Assembly: GCA_021852225.1 (NCBI GenBank)
Contig: JAJZOA010000130.1
Span: 1-17,920, forward strand
DNA from: Planctomycetota bacterium
GTDB lineage: Bacteria; Planctomycetota; Phycisphaerae; WQYP01
Direction of reading: 5' to 3'
DNA: 17,920 bases
Program-made: the position numbers and the translations under genes
Shown here: positions 8,308-15,779 of the stretch, piece by piece
Position numbering within the stretch: the first letter of the stretch is position 1
Layout of the letters: each line of letters opens with the position of its first letter
The notes under the pieces: model-generated
Told to the model about the DNA's origin: nothing
Database searches by the model: none
What the model saw: only the letters and a program-made list of their open reading frames with translations

Positions 8308-8458
8308 TATTCTCCGCCTGAATTGATAGTATCTTCAACTTTTGTGTTTGTTCTGTCACATTTAGCCTATTTTAATTCTAAAACGACCTTTTTGCTCAGG
8401 AAAATGAATAGAGTTACCGAGGAATCAACTGGAACGGAATGTAACCAGGAGTTCGGGC

Positions 8459-8686
8459 ATGGAAACGTCGGATATTATGGAAACGGGCGGCCAGCCGCGC
8501 CGCTTCATGGGCGAATTCAATGACTGTTCCGGCCGTCAGGGATCGCCGGTTCATGCGCCGCGTTATGCACGCAGTCAGTGGTTGAATCTGCCGCGCAGGA
8601 GTATCGAGACGATCGGCAACGAAACAGGGATTGATCTGCGGGCATTGCAGATGTTTTGGAAAATCGCCGCCGGGGTAATCACCTGA
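8459..8686 (+). CDS. short ORF with strong RBS, possible transposase-like remnant
   Basis: This 75-codon frame is preceded by a near-ideal ribosome-binding site, AGGAG (8447-8451), 7 nt before the ATG. The N-terminus contains a repeated ATGGAAACG (8459-8467 and 8477-8485). RRFMGEFN after it vaguely resembles the RR-F--EFK start of IS-encoded HTH proteins. Beyond that I recognise nothing. It lies in the accessory scar, diverging from the zinc-ribbon gene. It could be the stub of an insertion sequence or a chance frame. Function unknown. Confidence 0.3.
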   Translation: METSDIMETGGQPRRFMGEFNDCSGRQGSPVHAPRYARSQWLNLPRRSIETIGNETGIDLRALQMFWKIAAGVIT

Positions 8687-8960
8687 TGGACATCCGTGTG
8701 CACTAAAGGCGGCCGCCCGATCAGGTCGAGGAGCTTTCCATTGGAGTTGGAGATGAAACCAGCTTCGTCAAGAAGGGAGAAAAAGGCTCCTGACACAGCG
8801 TCAATGCAGGGGCACAAACGGCAGGATCAAAGGTGAGCGGCACCAGAGGCTGGCACCCCCGTGCTGTCGGAGAACCGGTACAGCACACGCCACGCCATAT
8901 ATGTGCAATGGTCGCATAAAACCATGAATGTGCGAACTTGCGGCGGAACGATTGGGGCCG
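8687..8960. other. gene-free stretch between short ORF and glycoside hydrolase gene
   Basis: These 274 bp return to higher GC content and contain short open frames on both strands with no recognisable domain and no good ribosome-binding site. The sequence lies downstream of the large minus-strand hydrolase gene. No clear terminator hairpin with a T-run was seen. It may be the decayed tail of the neighbouring mobile-element remnant. Confidence 0.35.
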
Positions 8961-11636
8961 TTAGCCGCCGGACTGCGTATAACCGCGGCTGACATAATCA
9001 ATCAATTGCACCACCAGTGCGGTCCAGCCGGTCTGATGAGATGCGCCAATTCCCGCGCCGTTGTCGCCATGGAAATATTCATTGAACACAATCAGGTCTT
9101 TCCAGAGCGGATTTTGCTGAAAAAGCATTTCCCCGCCAAGAAATGGCCTGTGCCCATTTTTATCTGGAATGAAAATGGCGATCATGCGTTTAGAAAGCTC
9201 TTCCGACAGCGCCCGCAGATTCATCTGCTTGCCGGGTTCCACAGGGGAGGCAACAGTCACTTTATCGCCATAGAAGCGATGGAATGTGCGTAAGGCGGTA
9301 ATCAGCAGATAGGCGGTGGGAAACCAGATGGGGCCGCGCCAGTTGGAGTTTCCCCCAAACAGTGCCGTGCGCGATTCCGCAGGTTCATATTTCACGGTCC
9401 ATTCTTTATTATCAAACCCAATGCTGTATGGATGGTCCAGATAATAACGGGAAAGGGAACGCAGGCCGAAGTCAGAAAGAAATTCCGCCGGATCGGCCAC
9501 ACGAGCCAAGGCCCGGCCAAGCCGCTTGTGGCTGGCAATGCTAAGCAAACAGTGGTTTCCATCTTCCGACCAGGTTATGCCGACGCATTCCCGGGCAATG
9601 TGGTCCTGCATTATTTTGGAATCCCAGCGCTGTTTAAATGCTGGCAAATTGGCAAACCAGCTCTTCTCAAGCACCTGCACCGCATAAAGCGGAATCAGGC
9701 CCACACCGGACCGGACGCGCAGAGGAATGCTCTGGCCGGAATGCCGGCTGGTGATTTTGTCATAATAAAAACCATCCTGAGAATCCCACAAGCCGACACT
9801 GCCGTCAGCGGGCGCGTTAATGGCCTGCGAAATAGCCAGAAAATGGTCAAAAAATTTCAATGCCAGATGGCTGTACACGGGATCATGCTGCGCCAGTTCC
9901 AGTCCAATGGTCATCATGTTCAGACAGAAAAGCCCCATCCAGCCGGTGGCATCCGCCTGTTCCAGAATCTGGCCATCCGGCAGCGGCTGACTGCGATCAA
10001 ACACGGAAATGTTATCCAGCCCCAGAAATCCGCCCTGAAATACATTATTTCCGCGGCTGTCTTTGCGGTTCACCCACCAGACAAAACTAAGCAGCAGTTT
10101 ATGGTACATGCGTTCCAGAAAAGCCCGGTCGCCCTTTCCATTGTGCAGACGCTTTTCCATATTATAAACGCGCCAGGTCGCCAGCGCCTGAATAGGCGGA
10201 TTCACATCATCAAATGACCATTCGTAGGCGGGGATTTGTCCGGACAGGTTCTGATACCGCTCGCTGACCATCAGTTCCATTTGTGATTTGGCCAGATCAA
10301 TGTCCACATAGCCAAGCGTCAGACAATGGAACGCCCAGTCCCATGCGGCAAACCAAGGGTATTCCCATGTGTCCGGCATCACAATCACATCGGACGCCTT
10401 AAAGCGGGTCCAACCTGAATTACGACCCGTTTTTCGTTGTGGCGGCGGCGGATAATCACCATCGCCCTTCAGCCAGACGGCGACATCGTAATTGTAAAAC
10501 TGTTTGCTCCACAACATACCGGCAAGGGCTTTGCGATGAATGTCATGAAGTTGGCGATCGGCCGCGGCCGGAACCATAGCCTTGTAGAAACCATCTGCCT
10601 CGGCGATGCGGTTATTGAAAACAGCGGAAAAATCGGCCATCGGATTTTGCACACCCGCACCGACCAGGGCCGCCTCAACAACCTGCGTTTCACCGGGAGC
10701 CATCAGCCAATGGTGATGCACGCAGGCTTTGGTTCCCCGCGACTGGGGATTGACCGCGGTATGCATGGACCGGACCAGATAGTCGTGAAACGCATCTTTT
10801 ACAGCCGGGTGGGTATTGGGGGCGCCATACAGCCGCTGGCGGTTGGTTTCGTTGAAAGTAAAAAGCGGCTCACCGCCGCCATGGGACCAGAACTTGAAGG
10901 AACCAAGCTGCGGATGATCTGCCTGAAAAACCGTGTAATCGCCGGAATCTCCGCCGACCATCCGAATGACCGGTTCCTTGCCTGGTGCAGCGCCCCAGGA
11001 CCAGGTATTGCGGAACCAGAGCGTGGGCAACATGTGGAACGTGGCGGAGCTTTTTCCACAGTTTTTAACTGTACAGCGGAATAAAATTTCCTCTGGCGAA
11101 CGCTTGGCGTATTCGATCACGATGTCAAAAAATGCGTCATCCGCGAATACGCCGGTATCCACAAGTTCATATTCGGGTTGATCAGGTCCGCGATGACGGT
11201 TTATTTCCACCAGTTGCCGATAGGGAAATTCCGCGTGCGGATAGCGGTAGGTCATTTTCATGTACGAGTGCGAAGGCGTGTTTTCCTGAAAGTAGTAGTA
11301 TTCCTTCACATCTTCGCCATGGTTACCCTCCTGGTTAGTCAGGCCGAACATGCGCTCCTTTAAAATCGGATCGCGCCCATTCCAGAATACCGGAGCAAAG
11401 CAGAGAATCTGCTGGTCATCGCACAGTCCACCAATGCCATCCTCATTCCAGCGATAGGCGCGGCTGCGAGCGATATCGTGCGTAAAATAGCCCCACGCAT
11501 TGCCATCAGGGGAGTAATCCTCGCGCACCGTGCCCCATGCCCGCTCAGATAAATAAGGCCCCCATTTGCGCCAAACCGCGGCTGTGGCCGGATCGGCCAT
11601 GCGTTTTTGTTCTTCGTTGGAAGCGGGTTGACCCAT
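8961..11636 (-). CDS. GH63-type (MGH1-like) glycoside hydrolase, bacterial 'glucosidase' family
   Basis: This 891-residue protein matches the bacterial glucosidase group related to GH63, which hydrolyses alpha-glucosidic or mannosyl-glycerate-type linkages. The N-terminal third (WGTVREDYSPDGNAWGYFTH, then YRWNEDGIGGLCDDQQILCF) is the beta-sandwich-like domain. The C-terminal two thirds form the (alpha/alpha)6 barrel. Conserved aromatic/acidic segments are WEYPWFAAWDWAFH (D433 is a candidate general acid by analogy with GH63), QIPAYEWSFDDVNPPIQALA, EQADATGWMGLFCLNMM and SNWRGPIWFP near 764-773. No signal peptide is visible, so it is probably cytoplasmic and acts on internal glycans or compatible solutes. 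The start is supported by TGAGGT just upstream. fumC lies upstream on the same strand across a 143-bp gap. The true substrate cannot be read from the sequence. Confidence 0.88.
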   Translation of the reverse strand: MGQPASNEEQKRMADPATAAVWRKWGPYLSERAWGTVREDYSPDGNAWGYFTHDIARSRAYRWNEDGIGGLCDDQQILCFAPVFWNGRDPILKERMFGLTNQEGNHGEDVKEYYYFQENTPSHSYMKMTYRYPHAEFPYRQLVEINRHRGPDQPEYELVDTGVFADDAFFDIVIEYAKRSPEEILFRCTVKNCGKSSATFHMLPTLWFRNTWSWGAAPGKEPVIRMVGGDSGDYTVFQADHPQLGSFKFWSHGGGEPLFTFNETNRQRLYGAPNTHPAVKDAFHDYLVRSMHTAVNPQSRGTKACVHHHWLMAPGETQVVEAALVGAGVQNPMADFSAVFNNRIAEADGFYKAMVPAAADRQLHDIHRKALAGMLWSKQFYNYDVAVWLKGDGDYPPPPQRKTGRNSGWTRFKASDVIVMPDTWEYPWFAAWDWAFHCLTLGYVDIDLAKSQMELMVSERYQNLSGQIPAYEWSFDDVNPPIQALATWRVYNMEKRLHNGKGDRAFLERMYHKLLLSFVWWVNRKDSRGNNVFQGGFLGLDNISVFDRSQPLPDGQILEQADATGWMGLFCLNMMTIGLELAQHDPVYSHLALKFFDHFLAISQAINAPADGSVGLWDSQDGFYYDKITSRHSGQSIPLRVRSGVGLIPLYAVQVLEKSWFANLPAFKQRWDSKIMQDHIARECVGITWSEDGNHCLLSIASHKRLGRALARVADPAEFLSDFGLRSLSRYYLDHPYSIGFDNKEWTVKYEPAESRTALFGGNSNWRGPIWFPTAYLLITALRTFHRFYGDKVTVASPVEPGKQMNLRALSEELSKRMIAIFIPDKNGHRPFLGGEMLFQQNPLWKDLIVFNEYFHGDNGAGIGASHQTGWTALVVQLIDYVSRGYTQSGG

Positions 11637-11779
11637 ACATACCTCACAGCTTCATCAGATAGTTCCTATCAAAGGTCTACCATAAATCGCGCCACGATAC
11701 CAGTGCGGCAATGGCTTCGGGAATTTTGTCCGGCCAGACGCCAGAGTCGCCTTCGGCCGGCGGCACGCATCCGACCAAG

Positions 11780-13210
11780 TCATCCGGCGGTGGGAAGAAT
11801 GCGGTCCGACGGCTCAACCATGGTCGCCGGATCCAGCAATTCATCCAGTTGGCTGGCGGAGAGGTCAGTTTTTTCCGCGGCCACCTGACGGATGGTTTTG
11901 CCTGATTTGGCCGCCTCTTTGGCGATAGCCGCGGCGGTTTCATAACCGATAACCGGTGCCAGAGCGGTGGCCAGCATCAGGCCGGCTTCCACCAGTTCCG
12001 GGCCGCGCCGCGTGGCGGACAAACCATCCACACACTGATCGGCAAAATTAGCCGCGGCCCGGCCCAATAGCACCACCGATTCATTTAACGCCGCCGCCAC
12101 CACCGGAATGGTTACAATTAATTCAAAATTTCCCGCCGACGCCGCCGCCGCGACCGTGGCATCATTTCCGATAACGCGCTGGCAGACCATCAGCAGACTT
12201 TCGGCAATTACCGGATTCACTTTTCCCGGCATAATGGAACTGCCCGGCTGCACGGCGGGAATCTCGATTTCGCCGAAGCCGGCCCGCGGGCCGCAGCTCA
12301 TCCAGCGGATGTCATTGGCGATTTTAGTCAGACTGATGGCAATGGTTTTCAGCACGCCGGAGGCAAACGCGGCGGAATCCAGCGTGGACTGAGCCTGAAA
12401 ATGGTTGGCGCTTTCCACTATTTTAATTCCCTTCCAGTGGGCCAGCAGTTGGCAGACCCGCGGGGAAAATTTGGGATGCGCGTTAATACCCGTGCCCACC
12501 GCCGTGCCGCCCAGCGCCACTTCCGCCAGATCGGCCTCCGCCGCCGCCAGCCGCTGGATGGAACGTTCAATCTGGCCGGCGAAACCGAGAAATTCCTGCC
12601 CCATCCGAATGGGAGTTGCATCCTGAAGGTGGGTACGGCCCGTTTTTATAACTGGCCAGAGTTCGTCACTTTTGCGGCGTAAAGCAGCTTCCAGTTTTTT
12701 CAGGCCGGGCGTCAGAACATGTTTCATTTCCGCCAGCACCGCCACATGCAGGGAAGTGGGTATGGTGTCGTTGCTGGACTGGCCCATGTTCACATGGTCG
12801 TTGGGATGCACTGGGGCTTTGTCGCCACGGCGGCCGCCCAGAATTTCGTTGGCTCGGCTGGCGATGACCTCGTTAAGATTCATGTTTGTGCTGGTGCCCG
12901 AACCGGTCTGATAGATATCAACGGGGAACTGATCCGAAAGGCCGCCGGCAGAAATTTGATCCGCGGCTTGGCAGATGGCGTCCTTGCGCTTGTCATCCAG
13001 CAGGCCAAGCTCATGATTCACCACCGCAGCGGCCTTTTTCAGAAGGGCATGCGCGCTGATAAACGCCTGCGGCATCGGCTGGCCCGAAATCGGAAAATTC
13101 CGCATAGCCCGGAGCGTTTGAACACCGTAATAGGCATCCAAGGGAACTTCCAGGGCACCGATGGAATCTTTTTCAATACGACATCCTTTGGATTGTCCGA
13201 CCGCGGTCAT
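11780..13210 (-). CDS. fumC: class II fumarate hydratase
   Basis: This 476-residue member of the fumarase/aspartase superfamily interconverts fumarate and malate in the TCA cycle as a homotetramer. TGSGTSTNMNLNEVIASRA, HPNDHVNMGQSSNDTIPT, TGRTHLQDATPIRMGQEF and the superfamily signature GSSIMPGKVNP (residues 323-333, with the catalytic Ser loop) are intact. MPGKVNP rather than MPAKVNP, and SSNDTIPT rather than STNDAYPT, favour fumarase over aspartate ammonia-lyase. Aspartase is the alternative. The C-terminal FumaraseC_C-like segment (AKSGKTIRQVAAEKTDLSAS) is present. GGAG 9 nt before the ATG supports the start. It may share a transcript with the downstream glycoside hydrolase, but the 143-bp gap leaves this open. 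Confidence 0.88.
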   Translation of the reverse strand: MTAVGQSKGCRIEKDSIGALEVPLDAYYGVQTLRAMRNFPISGQPMPQAFISAHALLKKAAAVVNHELGLLDDKRKDAICQAADQISAGGLSDQFPVDIYQTGSGTSTNMNLNEVIASRANEILGGRRGDKAPVHPNDHVNMGQSSNDTIPTSLHVAVLAEMKHVLTPGLKKLEAALRRKSDELWPVIKTGRTHLQDATPIRMGQEFLGFAGQIERSIQRLAAAEADLAEVALGGTAVGTGINAHPKFSPRVCQLLAHWKGIKIVESANHFQAQSTLDSAAFASGVLKTIAISLTKIANDIRWMSCGPRAGFGEIEIPAVQPGSSIMPGKVNPVIAESLLMVCQRVIGNDATVAAAASAGNFELIVTIPVVAAALNESVVLLGRAAANFADQCVDGLSATRRGPELVEAGLMLATALAPVIGYETAAAIAKEAAKSGKTIRQVAAEKTDLSASQLDELLDPATMVEPSDRILPTAG

Positions 13211-13775
13211 TTTTCAATTCTCCAAAAAACCGGCCTTTATACAGAATTGGCCTTTTACGAAGTTTAAGTCCGCGGGCCGGTCAACTCAAATGTTATTCTG
13301 GAAATAAGGTTGGTATCCGGACACTTTCCACAGGCTGACCGTTCCGCATAATAATGCAACTGGCCTGTGTAGGCAGTGATGCAATTCACCCCCCGGGCGG
13401 CAGGATGCATGATGAACCGCGAATATCGCCAATGGCGCGGAAAATGAGGACTACTTGAGTTAACGCAGGCCAGGTTATGCAATGTTCACAGACCGGAGAC
13501 CTGACATGAAATAAGTCTGTAATCGGCGACATCGGTGCGATATTTTGCGCAGCGAAACTTTCATAAACCCGTTGGAATTAGCCATTTGCGGTCCCAAATC
13601 GCGGTTGGAGCTGGACATGACCGATGGTGGATGACTGGCGGCGGCGGCCTGAAGCAAAGGGAAGGTTTCCTCAACTGATTGATTTTCATCGCCGATAAGA
13701 GTACAAGAATAAGGCCTCTGCCATGTTCGTGTTAGCCCGGCATATTGCTTCGGACCGATGAACATTGCAAAAGGA

Positions 13776-13893
13776 CCCCGAACGGGGGATTGATGGACAA
13801 GCCTGGTCCCGATTTATCGGGACAGTGTGGAAGTCCGGAGCCTTGGTTTGCGCTGGTCCGCCCTTGTCAAAAGGGTTCGAACTCTACCGGCTC
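13776..13893 (+). promoter_or_regulatory. candidate structured RNA or repeat element, part 1
   Basis: In order: CCCCG-AA-CGGGG (about 13776-13787). A perfect 8-bp stem GTCCCGAT-TT-ATCGGGAC (13806-13823). A long-range pair GAGCC (13838-13842) with GGCTC (13889-13893), extendable by outer CG pairs across a one-base bulge. Inside it, CCCTT-GTCAA-AAGGG (13861-13875). I know of no riboswitch class with this layout. The stems could equally be a transposed palindromic repeat. The call rests on base pairing only. Confidence 0.3.
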
Positions 13894-13929
13894 ACGGCAT
13901 TGCGGTGGAGGCTTTATTTTGAATACACG

Positions 13930-13955
13930 CGCCACATCCGTTCGGGCGGATGGCG
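13930..13955 (+). promoter_or_regulatory. candidate structured RNA or repeat element, part 2 (bulged hairpin)
   Basis: CGCC (13930-13933), a 2-nt bulge, then ATCCG (13936-13940), loop TTCGGG, CGGAT (13947-13951) and GGCG (13952-13955): nine base pairs with one bulge. There is no T-run after it, so it is not an intrinsic terminator. A further small palindrome GGCC-AGAA-GGCC lies about 35-50 bp before the GlmU-like start (near 14047-14058). Confidence 0.3.
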
Positions 13956-14092
13956 TTTGAGAATAAGAACACACAGAACGGGAACATGGCCCGTATCTGG
14001 CCGAGGGGGCAGAGACGCTGGTGCGGGGATCGCGAGAGCGGCTGATGGCCAGAAGGCCTTGCTGGGGCGACAAACATTCGTATGAACAGGCT

Positions 14093-15355
14093 ATGACACC
14101 CATTTACATTTTAGAAGACGGCCACATTGAAGAGCTATATCCGCTTACTTATGCGCGGCCGGCATTTCTGCTGCGATGTGGCGCTTCCACGCTGCTGGAT
14201 CGAATTTGTCGGAATCTGCCCAGACCGCCTGAAGGTGTTCTGGTGCGTGACACGCTGGCCGCCAAAGTACGGCAGGAAATTCGCCTTCCGGTTAACCCCA
14301 AAATTGATTCCAGTCGCGGAGCTATTTTTATTAATGCCCGCTGGATTATGACCGACCCCCTGCCCGAAACACCACCGGATGCGGCGGAACTGGCTCGCGG
14401 AGACTTTACCTGGGTACGGGTAAGCGGCGCGCGACTAGGAGAAATGGACCTTCGGCGTCTGGTGCGGTCCAAGGCAATTGATGAGATCATGCCTTCTTTG
14501 CGATGCAGTCTGTCCAATGCCCTGGTGGTGCGACATCCGTGGGAACTGGTTCTTAACCAACGACGCTTGCTGATGGATGACTTTGCCCAGCGGGGCCGGG
14601 CACGGCTAAGCGAACCGATGACCGGGTCGCACCTGTTGGCACCGGATAATATTTACATCGGGCCTGAAGTAAAGATTTACCCCGGCGTGGTGCTGGATGC
14701 AACCAATGGACCGATCATAATTGAACGTGGTGCGGAAATTCGCCCCAACGCCGTTATTACCGGACCCGCTTGTGTGGGTGCCAGTTGCATTGTTCGAACG
14801 GGCGCGGACATTCGGGAGGATACCACCTTAGGCCCCAATTGCCGCGTGGGTGGAGAAGTTATTTCATCTATTTTTTTTGGAAATTCCAACAAACAACATG
14901 ATGGCTTTGTGGGCCAAAGCGTAATCGGCGAATGGGTGAATCTGGGTGCCGGAACCATTACCAGCAATTTGAAGAACACCTATGGCAATGTGCGCATGCC
15001 GGTAAACGGAGTGGAACAGGATACCGGCTTGCAGTTTCAGGGGTCCATTATTGGCGATCATGCCAAAATCGGCATCGGAACCTGCTTGACCACGGGAACG
15101 GTCATTGGCTTTTCCAGTCATGTAATCGCTGCCCGACCGCCAAAATTTGTTCCCAGCTTCGGCTGGGTTACGGACAAAGGGACAAGTCCGCTGGATTTTG
15201 ACAAAGCCGTTAAAATCGCCAAAACCGCTATGCAACGCAGATCCGTCGAATGGACCGCCGCGGATGATGAAGTTTTCAATCGTATCCACAAGACGTGGCG
15301 ACAGGTGGAGAAGGGCGCATTTTCTGAAGTCGGACTGGCCATCAAACAAGGCTGA
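14093..15355 (+). CDS. GlmU-like bifunctional sugar nucleotidyltransferase / hexapeptide acetyltransferase
   Basis: This 420-residue protein is of the alternative GlmU type known from Bacteroidetes and planctomycetes (TIGR03991-like), predicted to make UDP-N-acetylglucosamine for the cell wall. The N-terminal domain begins IYILEDGHIEELYPLTYARP and continues AFLLRCGASTLLDRI, the NTP_transf_4 pattern. It lacks the classical LAAGxGTRM loop. From about residue 200 the chain forms a left-handed beta-helix of hexapeptide repeats (YIGPEVKIYPGVVLD, then IIIERGAEIRPNAVITGPA). The family hallmark GEWVNLGAGTITSNLKNTYG follows, then TGLQFQGSIIGDHAKIGIG. The frame is open back to 14021, but those extra codons are Arg-rich and unlike the family start, so I place the start at 14093. 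Its ribosome-binding site is weak (CAGG). MurA, encoded at the window's left edge, uses its presumed product. Confidence 0.88.
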   Translation: MTPIYILEDGHIEELYPLTYARPAFLLRCGASTLLDRICRNLPRPPEGVLVRDTLAAKVRQEIRLPVNPKIDSSRGAIFINARWIMTDPLPETPPDAAELARGDFTWVRVSGARLGEMDLRRLVRSKAIDEIMPSLRCSLSNALVVRHPWELVLNQRRLLMDDFAQRGRARLSEPMTGSHLLAPDNIYIGPEVKIYPGVVLDATNGPIIIERGAEIRPNAVITGPACVGASCIVRTGADIREDTTLGPNCRVGGEVISSIFFGNSNKQHDGFVGQSVIGEWVNLGAGTITSNLKNTYGNVRMPVNGVEQDTGLQFQGSIIGDHAKIGIGTCLTTGTVIGFSSHVIAARPPKFVPSFGWVTDKGTSPLDFDKAVKIAKTAMQRRSVEWTAADDEVFNRIHKTWRQVEKGAFSEVGLAIKQG

Positions 15356-15490
15356 TTCGCCTGCGCCGGAATACGTTGATAGACCGGCCCCCATACGCGA
15401 ATCAAACCGTTCTGGCTTACCACGGCTAAGGTCAAACGGGAAGTTCAGAATATGAGTTGCATGGTATCCGCTGAAGTGACGCCAAACCGG

Positions 15491-15607
15491 TCAGATACCG
15501 TAATGCTTGGCGCTCCAACCTTTAATGCGACCGCGGCTGGGCTTGCGCCCATGATTGGCGGCCTTACCGTTCCAGCGAAGTTTATGATTCCGTTTTCTGC
15601 GTGCCAT
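15491..15607 (-). CDS. 38-residue highly basic small protein
   Basis: This very short gene encodes 38 residues with 13 Lys/Arg, 3 His and no acidic residue (MARRKRNHKLRWNGKAANHG, then RKPSRGRIKGWSAKHYGI). The composition is that of a small ribosomal or nucleic-acid-binding protein, but it does not match bL34, bL36 or bTHX as I know them. Two ATG codons are adjacent. AAGG lies about 6 nt before the second (15605-15607) and too close to the first (15608-15610), so I choose the second. An elaborate inverted repeat lies about 40 bp upstream. It is followed on the other side by the Sel1 gene's 3' end, on the same strand. Coding status rests on the ribosome-binding site and the coherent, strongly biased sequence. 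Function unknown. Confidence 0.6.
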   Translation of the reverse strand: MARRKRNHKLRWNGKAANHGRKPSRGRIKGWSAKHYGI

Positions 15608-15647
15608 CATGCACCTTTCTAAAAAGTCCAAGACTGGGGAGTTTAGC

Positions 15648-15701
15648 GGAAATCCGGGATTTTTGCAAAACAATCCCTTTTTGGCGGATTTCCGGATTTC
15701 C
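15648..15701 (-). promoter_or_regulatory. inverted repeat with two alternative arms in the leader of the small basic protein gene
   Basis: On the plus strand GGAAATCCG (15648-15656) is complementary to CGGATTTCC, which occurs twice and overlaps by one base (15685-15693 and 15693-15701). Inside lies a second nested pair, GGGATT (15656-15661) and AATCCC (15672-15677). On the transcript of the small basic gene the two copies come first and compete for the single partner nearer the start codon. No T-run follows, so it is not an intrinsic terminator. A regulatory leader or a palindromic repeat are both possible. Confidence 0.35.
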
Positions 15702-15779
15702 GGCTGACTTTTTAAGTGCAAGCTGATTGCAACCGGGAACCGGCAGCCAATCGCGGCATCATTCATTGCCGGGCAGACA

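Larger units (their letters stand above)
13211..14092. other. gene-poor region upstream of the GlmU-like gene, rich in inverted repeats
   Basis: These 882 bp lie between divergent fumC and the GlmU-like gene. Several short frames cross it on both strands. None has a recognisable domain with a credible ribosome-binding site. The first half (13211-13740) shows nothing else I can support. The second half (13770-14060) contains a run of inverted repeats (listed separately), all upstream of the GlmU-like start, and could be a 5' leader or a repeat element. Confidence 0.45.

Noticed and set aside
9432..11084. Two long plus-strand frames antisense to the GH63-type gene
   Set aside because: They overlap a clear 891-residue gene entirely, show no domains, and their residues follow from the codon bias of the sense strand.
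13871..13893. GGGTTCGAACTCT as a second tRNA T-arm
   Set aside because: The flanking bases do not form a 5-bp T-stem and no acceptor strand follows.
13826..13990. RNase P RNA-like resemblance (GGAAGTCCGG and later ACACAGAACGGG)
   Set aside because: The spacing is far too short and the conserved P4 and J regions are absent.
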